A DNA stretch of 64,000 nt, from the NCBI GenBank assembly GCA_946415755.1, contig CAMKTS010000003.1:62001-126000 (forward strand), written 5' to 3'. Below the pieces are notes generated by a model, which ran no database searches, was not told where the DNA came from, and worked only from the letters and a program-made list of their open reading frames with translations. Position numbers and translations under genes: made by a program. This document shows positions 51,227-58,598 of the stretch, in pieces. How positions within the stretch are numbered: position 1 is the stretch's first letter; every line of letters begins with the position of its first letter. Source of the stretch: an uncultured Prevotella sp. GTDB lineage: Bacteria; Bacteroidota; Bacteroidia; Bacteroidales; Bacteroidaceae.

Positions 51227-51871
51227 TTACCGACCGTTAAGGATGAATACCGCCTCCGGTCCCATGCAGAACAGCAGGTCGAGGATGGAGAGATTGGGCA
51301 GGAAGCCGTGCTTGTGCTCAAACACCTGCCAGTAGTGCTGGGGGGTAAACTCGGCATCGGGCTGTGGATGCTTGGCATGGATTGTGTCGCGGAAGTCCTT
51401 GGTCATTTCATCGTCTAGTGAACGATGAACGATGAACTGTGAACTATAAACGACCTCCGGGCGGATGTCTATCAGTTGACAGATGGTTTGACGGATTTCT
51501 TCGTTGAAATCAACCAAATACGTATATTTCTTTTCAAAGAACGGGCGGATGTCATCGGCATAGTATTCAAAGAACGGACTCTCGCTATAGGCACTCTGCA
51601 GGGCGTTCCAGTGGATGCGCCGCCACTGGTTATGGTCGCTGATGCGGATATCACGCAGCAAACATTTCTCATTCCTCATTTCTCTTTTCTCGTTATCAAT
51701 GGGAACGGTGAGAACCTGTGTGCCGTTGGCTGTGGCGATGATGCAACGATTGCGATAGCTCTGTTTCTGGTAGGAGTCGTATTGCTCTATGATACAACGG
51801 TCATAGCGACACAGCTTCTGATACCATTGCACAGGGCCGAAATAGGTTGTCTGCAACAGCGCTGTTCTCAT
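51227..51871 (-). CDS. WbqC family protein
   Basis: WbqC proteins sit in O-antigen and sugar-modification clusters; their reaction is not settled. The N-terminal signature is plain: LLQTTYFGPVQWYQKLCRYD, followed by Q-K-Q-S-Y-R-N-R-C and W-R-R-I-H-W-N-A-L-Q-S-A-Y. It is 214 residues long. Two repeat islands of different type lie in frame: NEKREMRNEK at 51665-51697, and a GAACGATGAAC-type run at 51411-51450 near the C-terminus (SSQFIVHRSLDDEM). It is the last gene of dapB-lepB-'pseudo'-lepB-wbqC, 3 bases after the inactive signal peptidase-like gene. Confidence 0.88.
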   Translation of the reverse strand: MRTALLQTTYFGPVQWYQKLCRYDRCIIEQYDSYQKQSYRNRCIIATANGTQVLTVPIDNEKREMRNEKCLLRDIRISDHNQWRRIHWNALQSAYSESPFFEYYADDIRPFFEKKYTYLVDFNEEIRQTICQLIDIRPEVVYSSQFIVHRSLDDEMTKDFRDTIHAKHPQPDAEFTPQHYWQVFEHKHGFLPNLSILDLLFCMGPEAVFILNGR

Positions 51872-51874
51872 CGT

Positions 51875-52363
51875 TTACCATTTAGCATTAAAAAGCACGG
51901 TGACTACCCGGCCGATAATACAGCTTTCGGGGATGAATCCCAAATGGCGCGAGTCGGCGGGATTGTTGCTGTTGAGCGACTCCAGCCAGTAGTAGTCGGC
52001 TTTGGCGCACGTCTTGACACCCGGTACGGTGAGCATACCGCTGGTAGTACGGATGGTGTCGCCGGGGACTGCCGTGCAGCGGGCAATCAATATGTCTGTG
52101 TCAGCACTGCCAGGAATGGTGAAGGCGACAATGTCACCGTGCTCTACGGGCTGTCGCATCAGTCGGCTGTAAGGCAGAAGGGCATTCCCCTCTATGCGCA
52201 GGCCATAGCTGCAACGGTTGATTAGCAGGCGGTCGCCATGCTGATAGAGGGGAGCCAGTGCATCGCCCGTGACACCATGAATGGAAACGGCCAAGCTACG
52301 CACAGCCAGCATCAGCGCAAAAGCTGACGCAAATGCTATCACGTACTTCAGCCAGTTTGCCAT
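51875..52363 (-). CDS. Signal-peptidase-I-like protein lacking catalytic Ser and Lys
   Basis: The fold is S26: one N-terminal membrane segment (YVIAFASAFALMLAV) and boxes with GD, PGD, and the C-terminal L-N-S-N-N-P-A-D-S-R-H-L-G-F-I. However, the box that should read S-G-S-M-x-P reads T-G-D-A35-L-A-P, so the nucleophile Ser is Ala, and the catalytic Lys (Y-V-K-R in the upstream lepB) is A94 in ILIARCTAVPGD. At 162 residues it lacks the large insert of lepB. It follows lepB by 10 bases. It is best read as a non-catalytic partner, regulator or decaying copy; the open frame and intact membrane anchor favour a retained role. Confidence 0.85.
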   Translation of the reverse strand: MANWLKYVIAFASAFALMLAVRSLAVSIHGVTGDALAPLYQHGDRLLINRCSYGLRIEGNALLPYSRLMRQPVEHGDIVAFTIPGSADTDILIARCTAVPGDTIRTTSGMLTVPGVKTCAKADYYWLESLNSNNPADSRHLGFIPESCIIGRVVTVLFNAKW

Positions 52364-52373
52364 ATCTCAAATC

Positions 52374-53807
52374 TTACTTGATATTGTCCACAAAGCGGAA
52401 CAGGCGGTTCCATCGGATGCCAGAGAAGCCATGCCGGTCGGGGTCGCTGCTCCACCAGATGAAGATGGGCTTGCCCACGATATGGTCTTCTGGCACGAAA
52501 CCCCAGTAGCGGGAGTCAAGTGAGTTGTGGCGGTTGTCACCCTGCATCCAGTAGTAGTCCATCTTGAAGGTGTACTTCGTGGTTTCCTCTCCGTTGATGT
52601 AGATCTTGCCGTCCTTGACCTCCAGTTTATTGTCTTCATAGGTGCGGATAGGCCGTTCGTAGACGGGCAGGTTCTTCAGCGTCAGGTCGATGCTTTCGCC
52701 TTTCTTGGGAATCCAGATGGGGCCGTAGTTGTCGCGTGTCCAGTGCATGTTACCATTCAGCGGATAGATGTCCAGGTCGGAAGCTTCTTTGTTGAGGCTG
52801 ATACTGTCGGCGATGCCCCGCTTTTTCAGCTCTTCCACGGAGTGTCTGGTCAGTGGCATATAGCCCAGCGTGTTCAGGCTTGTCAGGTCTTCCATCGTGA
52901 TGCCCAGCTCTTTCATGGTGTCATCGTCGAGCCGTTGTTTCAGCTTTACATGGTAGGTGTACTGCACATTGTCTGGCTCCTTGTTGGCCTTGCCGTTGAT
53001 ATAGATGATGCGGTCTTTGATTTGCAGCGTCTGACCAGGCAGTCCCACGCAGCGTTTCACGTAGTTCTCCCTGCGGTCGGTAGGCCGGGTGTCTATCACG
53101 CCATACTCCTGTTGGTTCTGCTCGATAGCCTGTCGGCCGGCCTGGTAGATGGTGGCGAAGTAGAGGGGCAGCTGTTCCTGTGTCAGCGAGTCGGGATTGG
53201 GCCGCTGCGGATAGATCTGATAGCCCATCTGGTAGCACATCTGATAGAAGTCGTAGGCCTGATAGCGGGCATCGCTGCAGATGGTGTCGCCCGCAGGATA
53301 GTTGAACACCACGATGTCGTTGAGCTGTATCTTGCCCAGCCCTTTCACACGACGGTAGTCCCAGTGGGGCCATTCGATATACGACTTGCATTCAAAGAGG
53401 GGTAGGGTGTGCTGCGTCAGCGGCATCGTCAGCGGAGTCTGTGGGATACGGGGACCATACGACACCTTCGACACGAAGAGATAGTCTCCTGTCAGCAGCG
53501 ACTTCTCCAGCGATGACGAGGGGATGACGTAGTTCTGGAAGAAGAACTGGTTGATGAAGTAGACGGCTACGAGGGCGAATACCAGTGCGTCTACCCACGA
53601 CATGACGAACTTCACCGGTCCTTCGGCGTCTTTCCACCACTGCCAGCGTATCTTCTTGGTGATATACACATCGTAGATGAATGGGATGACGAGCAGTCCC
53701 CACCATGACTCTACCCAATACAGGAACAACAGATACAGGATGAGCACAGCGATGAACTTTGCCCACTGCACCTTCATATTCAGCTTTTTCTTTTCTCTTT
53801 TTTCCAT
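52374..53807 (-). CDS. lepB: Signal peptidase I
   Basis: This enzyme cleaves signal peptides on the outer face of the inner membrane. There are two or three N-terminal membrane segments (residues about 18-47 and 70-90), then IPSSSLEKSLLTGDYLFVSK with catalytic Ser99 and, after a large insert (about 130 residues), NYVKRCVGLPGQ with the catalytic Lys. The last S26 box is GDNRHNSLDSRYWGFVPEDH. At 477 residues it is the long form usual for Bacteroidales. It is followed 10 bases later by a signal-peptidase-like gene lacking both catalytic residues. Confidence 0.93.
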   Translation of the reverse strand: MEKREKKKLNMKVQWAKFIAVLILYLLFLYWVESWWGLLVIPFIYDVYITKKIRWQWWKDAEGPVKFVMSWVDALVFALVAVYFINQFFFQNYVIPSSSLEKSLLTGDYLFVSKVSYGPRIPQTPLTMPLTQHTLPLFECKSYIEWPHWDYRRVKGLGKIQLNDIVVFNYPAGDTICSDARYQAYDFYQMCYQMGYQIYPQRPNPDSLTQEQLPLYFATIYQAGRQAIEQNQQEYGVIDTRPTDRRENYVKRCVGLPGQTLQIKDRIIYINGKANKEPDNVQYTYHVKLKQRLDDDTMKELGITMEDLTSLNTLGYMPLTRHSVEELKKRGIADSISLNKEASDLDIYPLNGNMHWTRDNYGPIWIPKKGESIDLTLKNLPVYERPIRTYEDNKLEVKDGKIYINGEETTKYTFKMDYYWMQGDNRHNSLDSRYWGFVPEDHIVGKPIFIWWSSDPDRHGFSGIRWNRLFRFVDNIK

Positions 53808-53854
53808 TGCTTACTTTCTGGTTTTATCTAGTATTCCTAGTCGTACTAGTAAGA

Positions 53855-54571
53855 CTAGAACTTAAACATATCTGAGATGGTTAATAATCCCTGATGCTCC
53901 TTGGTGTACTCTGCAGCCAGCACGGCTCCAAGGGCGAAGCCCTGTCGCGAGTGGGCATCATGCGTGATAGTGATGATGTCGGCCTCCGAGTCGTAGCGGA
54001 CGGTATGGATGCCAGGCACCTCACCGCGGCGGATATGGTCGATGCGCAGCAGCTTCGGGTTGGTGGTGTCCTCGGCCCAAGCTTCTTTGCGGTCGATGTT
54101 CTCCAGGATGCCTTCAGCCAGCGTGATGGCAGTACCGCTGGGATGGTCGAGCTTATGCACGTGGTGCGTCTCCTCCATCTCCACATCGTACTGCGGGAAC
54201 TGGTTCATAATCTTGGCCAGATACTTGTTGACGGCCGAGAAGATGGCCACGCCGATGGAGAAGTTGGAGGCCCAGAACAGCGTCTTGCCTTCATCCGAAC
54301 ATGCGCGTTTCACGTCGTCGCCGTGTTCCTTCATCCATCCCGTACTGCCCGACACTACCTTCACACCGGCAGCCCATGCCTTCAGGTAGTTGCCGTAGGC
54401 GGCCTGTGGAGCCGTAAACTCTATCGCTACATCAGCACTCTTGAAGGCTTCGCTGTCGAAGTCCTGCTGATTGTCGATGTCGATAATACTCACAATCTCA
54501 TGGCCACGGCTCAGGGCTATCTGTTCAATCATCTTGCCCATCTTGCCATAGCCGATCAAAGCTATTTTCAT
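53855..54571 (-). CDS. dapB: 4-hydroxy-tetrahydrodipicolinate reductase
   Basis: DapB performs the NAD(P)H-dependent reduction step in lysine and diaminopimelate synthesis. The Rossmann start is MKIALIGYGKMGK (GxGxMG-like), and the substrate motif E-E-T-H-H-V-H-K-L-D-H-P-S-G-T-A has the catalytic His and Lys. At 238 residues it is the short Bacteroidetes form. The start is MKIALI at 54571; the longer frame upstream runs through the promoter. It leads the lepB operon with a 47-base gap that contains a CTAG-rich stretch (53829-53862). Confidence 0.95.
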   Translation of the reverse strand: MKIALIGYGKMGKMIEQIALSRGHEIVSIIDIDNQQDFDSEAFKSADVAIEFTAPQAAYGNYLKAWAAGVKVVSGSTGWMKEHGDDVKRACSDEGKTLFWASNFSIGVAIFSAVNKYLAKIMNQFPQYDVEMEETHHVHKLDHPSGTAITLAEGILENIDRKEAWAEDTTNPKLLRIDHIRRGEVPGIHTVRYDSEADIITITHDAHSRQGFALGAVLAAEYTKEHQGLLTISDMFKF

Positions 54572-54595
54572 ATTCCTATTTGTATTAATACGCTG

Positions 54596-54626
54596 CAAAG
54601 GTACGAATAAAAGAGAACATAGCAAA
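54596..54626 (-). promoter_or_regulatory. Promoter of the dapB-lepB operon
   Basis: On the minus strand TAccTTTG (54603-54596) is preceded by TTTG (54626-54623) with a 19-base spacer. The -33 box lies within one arm of the terminator hairpin at 54616-54655. Confidence 0.75.
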
Positions 54627-54655
54627 ATAAAACAACTTTTTTATTTTGCTATGTT
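54616..54655 (-). terminator. Terminator of the fructan operon
   Basis: A perfect 17-bp A/T-rich stem (AACATAGCAAAATAAAA and its inverse) with a 6-base loop begins 25 bases after the fructokinase stop. It overlaps the -33 box of the dapB promoter. Confidence 0.65.
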
Positions 54656-54679
54656 GAACGAAAGGACCTGCTAGCAAAG

Positions 54680-55564
54680 TCACTTCACTTTAGCCACCAG
54701 CTCGTCAGGATATTTAGGCATGGCACCATTCTGGGTGCAGACGTATGCCGATACCTCTACGGCGATGCGATGCGCCTCTGCTACTGGCTTGCCGTTGAGG
54801 ATGGCAGCACAGAACGAACCAGTAAAGGAGTCGCCAGCCCCTACCGTATCAGCCACCTCCACCTTCGGAGTGGGTTGATACGACTTCTCACCGTTAGCCG
54901 TGAAGACGTAGCTGCCATTGGTGCCACAGGTCAGCACGAGCATCTGTAGATCGTAATCTTTTACCATCTGTTCACAAATCTTGGCATCGTCCAGTTCCTG
55001 ATAGCCAAACATTCGGCTTACCACCACCAGCTCTTCGTCGTTGATTTTCAAGATGTTGCAACGCTTGAAAGAGGTCTCCAGAATATCTTTTGAATAGAAC
55101 TGCTGGCGCAGGTTGATATCGCAGATTTTCAGACAGTCCTTGGGAGTAGCGTCTAAGAACTGCTGGATGGTCTGACGACTCACAATGTTGCGCTGTGCCA
55201 ATGAACCGAAGCATACGGCACGGCAGTTTCGGGCAGCTTCCTCGACCTCTGCCGTGAAGGGGATATTGTCCCATGCCACATTTTCCTTTATTTCGTAGGT
55301 CGGGATGCCTTCACCCGTCAGTGTCACCAGCACAGTACCTGTAGCATACGGTACACGGGGCATGATATACTTCAGACCGTTCTGCTCCAATGCCTCAATG
55401 GTCTCTACTGCTAGTTTGTCCTCACCCAAGGCACTGACGGCCAGTGTACATAGTCCAAATTGTCCTGCATGATAGGCGAAGTTAGCAGGTGCTCCACCCA
55501 GTTTCTTTCCTTCGGGCAGCATATCCCATAATGCCTCGCCCAGTCCGATAATCAGATTCTTCAT
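54680..55564 (-). CDS. PfkB family fructokinase
   Basis: This 294-residue PfkB sugar kinase has the N-terminal GEALWDMLPEGKKLGGAPAN-FAYH motif of fructokinases and the C-terminal GAGDSFTGSF with the catalytic Asp. Its place after the GH32 and the sugar transporter genes makes D-fructose to fructose-6-phosphate the likely reaction. It is the last gene of the operon, 26 bases after the transporter gene in a tract of AATTCTT heptads that contains the transporter stop codon. Confidence 0.9.
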   Translation of the reverse strand: MKNLIIGLGEALWDMLPEGKKLGGAPANFAYHAGQFGLCTLAVSALGEDKLAVETIEALEQNGLKYIMPRVPYATGTVLVTLTGEGIPTYEIKENVAWDNIPFTAEVEEAARNCRAVCFGSLAQRNIVSRQTIQQFLDATPKDCLKICDINLRQQFYSKDILETSFKRCNILKINDEELVVVSRMFGYQELDDAKICEQMVKDYDLQMLVLTCGTNGSYVFTANGEKSYQPTPKVEVADTVGAGDSFTGSFCAAILNGKPVAEAHRIAVEVSAYVCTQNGAMPKYPDELVAKVK

Positions 55565-55571
55565 ATATGAT

Positions 55572-55606
55572 AATTCTTAATTCTTAACTCTTAATTCTTA
55601 ATTCTG
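55572..55606. repeat. Five AATTCTT heptads over the transporter stop codon
   Basis: Five heptads, four identical and one AACTCTT, run between the fructokinase start and the last codons of the transporter gene. They supply its final residues (R-I-K-N) and stop. The same heptad appears at 7724-7751. Confidence 0.85.
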
Positions 55607-56751
55607 TTGATGTAGGTAAACAGGTAGATGACACCGACAGCCATTACAGCCACAGCACCAGCCTGTCCCATGGCATCGCTCATGAATCCCATGATGAGGG
55701 GAAATACAGTGCCTCCAAAAAGTCCCATAATCATAAGTCCGCTGACCTCGTTCTGCTTGTCGGGCACGGAGAGCAGCGCCTCAGAGAATGCCATCGAGAA
55801 GATGTTCGAGTTGCCGTAGCCCACCAGTGCGATAGCGGTATAGAGCGTCAGTTGTGACTCTCCGCTAAACATCAGTGCCATTGAGACGGCCATCAGCACT
55901 ACGCTGATGATAAAGAACCAGCGCGTCTTCATCACACGGAGGAAGATCGACCCCGTCAATGCGCCGACGGTACGGAAGATAAAATACAGCGAGGTGGCAA
56001 AGGCCGCTTCGTTGAGGCTCATCCCTACGCGCTCCATGAGCAGCTTAGGAGCCGTCGTGTTGGTACCTACATCGATACCTACATGGCACATGATGGCCAG
56101 GAACGACAGCAGAACGATGGGCTTGCCCAAAAGGCGCAGACAGTCCATGAAGGATGATGACTTGCCCTCTGTTATTTCTTCTTGGATAGGAGTGGCCCAG
56201 AGTAGGACAGTAGCCAGCACCCCTACGATGAAGTAGATGATAAATAGCACCCGCCAGTCGTAGCCGAACGATGGCAACACCTGTGTGGCACCCCACATGG
56301 CCAGATAGGGAGCAAGGAACGAGGCGATGGCCTTGACAAACTGTCCGAATGTCAGTGTTGATGCCAGGTTCTTGTCGCCGATAATCAGCATGGCCAGCGG
56401 ATTGATACTGGTCTGCATCAGTGCGTTACCGATGCCCAAGAGCGAGAATGCTACCAGCATCACGCCAAATGAATAGCCCAACAGGGGTATAAACAGCGAT
56501 ACGATGGTCACCACAAGTGAGAGCAGTACCGTATTCTTGCGTCCTATCTTGTTCATTAGCATACCCGTAGGCACAGAGAAGATCAGGAACCAGAAGAAAA
56601 CCAGCGACGGCAGCGTGTTGGCCACGGAGTCGCTCAGCGCGAGGTCTTCCTTCACGTAGTTGGAGGCGATACCCACCAAGTCCACGAAGCCCATGCAGAA
56701 GAAGCAGAGCATCACGGGAATGAGATAAATCGATTTGTTTTGATTGTCCAT
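55591..56751 (-). CDS. MFS sugar transporter (fructose-type)
   Basis: This is a 386-residue major facilitator protein with about twelve membrane segments. It begins IYLIPVMLCFFCMGFVDLVG and has the inter-domain MNKIGRKNTVLL motif (loop 2-3, R-x-x-x-x-x-x-x-R type). It resembles the FucP-type sugar/H+ symporters of Bacteroidetes. Its place between GH32 and fructokinase suggests fructose or a short fructan as cargo. There is no SusC/SusD pair in the operon. GH32 ends 12 bases upstream. Confidence 0.88.
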   Translation of the reverse strand: MDNQNKSIYLIPVMLCFFCMGFVDLVGIASNYVKEDLALSDSVANTLPSLVFFWFLIFSVPTGMLMNKIGRKNTVLLSLVVTIVSLFIPLLGYSFGVMLVAFSLLGIGNALMQTSINPLAMLIIGDKNLASTLTFGQFVKAIASFLAPYLAMWGATQVLPSFGYDWRVLFIIYFIVGVLATVLLWATPIQEEITEGKSSSFMDCLRLLGKPIVLLSFLAIMCHVGIDVGTNTTAPKLLMERVGMSLNEAAFATSLYFIFRTVGALTGSIFLRVMKTRWFFIISVVLMAVSMALMFSGESQLTLYTAIALVGYGNSNIFSMAFSEALLSVPDKQNEVSGLMIMGLFGGTVFPLIMGFMSDAMGQAGAVAVMAVGVIYLFTYINRIKN

Positions 56752-56763
56752 AATTTTTATTTT

Positions 56764-58440
56764 TTAATTTTTAATTTCATAGATGGTGGCCTTTCCGCCT
56801 TTTACCTTTATATTATTATAAGGCTCTGAGGGGAACACGAGGTTGGTCATAGCCACCTTGCCTTGTGCATCGAAAGCCTCTATCGAGCAGCGGTCGATGA
56901 AGATGCGCAGTTGCTTCAGTTGTCCGTGTGTGGGAGCCGTAGTGACACAGGGGAACGCCTCGCTGAAGCTCACGTTGCCGCTCTTGGTGCGATCCATTGA
57001 CAGCTCTCGCTTCTGGGCATCATAGTGTATCGTTGTCTGTTCGCCCTTCGCATTGCAAAGCGTAATGTCTGCCGTACCCTTCAGGTCGACCACCACTTCA
57101 CAGGTCTCTGTAGGCACCTTCGTCTTGTTGCCGCGCAAGGCATCCATCTCCTTCGAGGGCACTACACTGACGTAGGACTCCTCGCCATCCGTAAACAATC
57201 CCAGGTCGCGGGGAATCGAGTTGGCCGAGCGGAACTGCTGCGTAGGCACCTGGTTGGCATATTGCCAATTCGACATCCAAGCCAGCACCACGCGCCGGTT
57301 TTCTGGCGCATTATAGAACGACACGGTGGCATAATGGTCCTTGCCGTAGTCAAGCCACTTCGTCACCTTGGGCATCGACTCGCAGGTGAACTTCCGTCCA
57401 TCAAAGTCGCCTATGAAATACTGTGTGGCACTGCCTCCGAACGGTCCTCCGGGATTGATGTTGCAGATAAGCACCCACTTTTTCATATTTACTTTTTCAT
57501 CTTTAATTTCAAAAAGGTCCGGGCATTCCCATACTCCACCGTGGTTGCCGTACTCCTTGCCAAATGCGCTTTCGAATTTCCACTGTTTCAAGTCTTTCGA
57601 CGAATAGATGCGCATCTCCTGCCCGGCAGCCAGGATGAGGTTCCACACCTTGGCATCCTCGTTCCAGAATACCTTCGGATCGCGGAAGTCGGGCACGTCG
57701 CTGGTCAGCACTGGGTTGCCGCTATACTTCTCAAAGGTCTTTCCATTGTCCTTCGATATGGCCATCGACTGCGTCTGATGATGCCCGGCCGAGGTGTAGA
57801 ATGCCACCACCTTGTCCTTATCCACTACGCACGAGCCGCTGAAGATGGTACCCAGCCAGTCGGGCTTGATGGCGGTTGGTTGTGCCTCCCAGTGGATGAG
57901 ATCTTTCGAGGTAGAGTGCCCCCATGTCATGTTCTCCCACTGCGATCCGTATGGGTTCCATTGGTAGTACAGATGCCATACCCCATCTTTATAGAACATG
58001 CCGTTGGGATCATTCATCCAGCCGTAAATAGGCGTATGATGATAGGCAGGACGGAATCGTTCGCGGTTGTCGGTGTCGAACGTGTTGCTGTACTTCATCT
58101 CCTTCCAGCAGGCAAAGTCCTTCACAGCTCCCGTCGTGCGACGGTCACCATGGAAGGTGATGTCGAGCAGCCTGCCCTTACCGACTTCCAGCGGAATGTA
58201 GTAGTCCACCTTGTCAACTGCCAGTCGCACATTCAGGCGTTCTGTCATCTCATTGTCATTGCCGACTACTACTACGTGTGCGTTCTCTTCTTTCTCCTGC
58301 ACAGGTAGCAGCAGATACTTTTTACCCTGTTCCACTCGCATCATGGCGTGATTGTCGCCCAGAATCATGGGCTTCTGAGCCTGCATCGTCGTGCAGACCA
58401 TCAGTGTCACCGCCGTCTTCATCAGATTGTTCATGTTCAT
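56764..58440 (-). CDS. Glycoside hydrolase family 32 (levanase/exo-inulinase type)
   Basis: This is an exported fructan hydrolase with a weak N-terminal signal (LMKTAVTLMVCTTMQAQ). GH32 motifs: the nucleophile D144 in YGWMNDPNG, RDP at 253-255, and the acid/base E305 in WECPD. A C-terminal beta-sandwich follows (about 410-558). The first 125 residues form an extra N-terminal beta domain. An island E-I-K-D-E-K-V-N-M-K-K-W (311-322) just after ECPD comes from AT-rich heptad-like DNA. It releases fructose from levan, inulin or sucrose. First gene of the operon. Its stop lies in AATTAAAAATT repeats (E-I-K-N end). Confidence 0.93.
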   Translation of the reverse strand: MNMNNLMKTAVTLMVCTTMQAQKPMILGDNHAMMRVEQGKKYLLLPVQEKEENAHVVVVGNDNEMTERLNVRLAVDKVDYYIPLEVGKGRLLDITFHGDRRTTGAVKDFACWKEMKYSNTFDTDNRERFRPAYHHTPIYGWMNDPNGMFYKDGVWHLYYQWNPYGSQWENMTWGHSTSKDLIHWEAQPTAIKPDWLGTIFSGSCVVDKDKVVAFYTSAGHHQTQSMAISKDNGKTFEKYSGNPVLTSDVPDFRDPKVFWNEDAKVWNLILAAGQEMRIYSSKDLKQWKFESAFGKEYGNHGGVWECPDLFEIKDEKVNMKKWVLICNINPGGPFGGSATQYFIGDFDGRKFTCESMPKVTKWLDYGKDHYATVSFYNAPENRRVVLAWMSNWQYANQVPTQQFRSANSIPRDLGLFTDGEESYVSVVPSKEMDALRGNKTKVPTETCEVVVDLKGTADITLCNAKGEQTTIHYDAQKRELSMDRTKSGNVSFSEAFPCVTTAPTHGQLKQLRIFIDRCSIEAFDAQGKVAMTNLVFPSEPYNNIKVKGGKATIYEIKN

Positions 58441-58470
58441 TTTGCCTTTTAGTTATCGAATTATTTGCTG

Positions 58471-58478
58471 CAAAATTA
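58471..58478 (-). promoter_or_regulatory. -7 box of the fructan operon
   Basis: On the minus strand TAatTTTGCAGC stands 30 bases before the ATG at 58440. No -33 TTTG at proper distance is visible. Confidence 0.55.
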
Positions 58479-58527
58479 TAAAAAATCCCCATTCCATCCT
58501 ATAACGAATGTTGCAAAGGGTAACAAA

Positions 58528-58566
58528 AATCGTTCATTGTACGTTTTTTCGTAGCAATGAACGATT
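58528..58566 (-). terminator. Terminator of the GH51 gene
   Basis: A 12-bp stem AATCGTTCATTG / CAATGAACGATT extended by TACG / CGTA (one bulged base) and a six-base loop is followed on the minus strand by TTTTTG. It starts 32 bases after the GH51 stop. Confidence 0.8.
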
Positions 58567-58598
58567 ATTCGCAGTGAGATGTCAGAAAGAAGTAGCTG

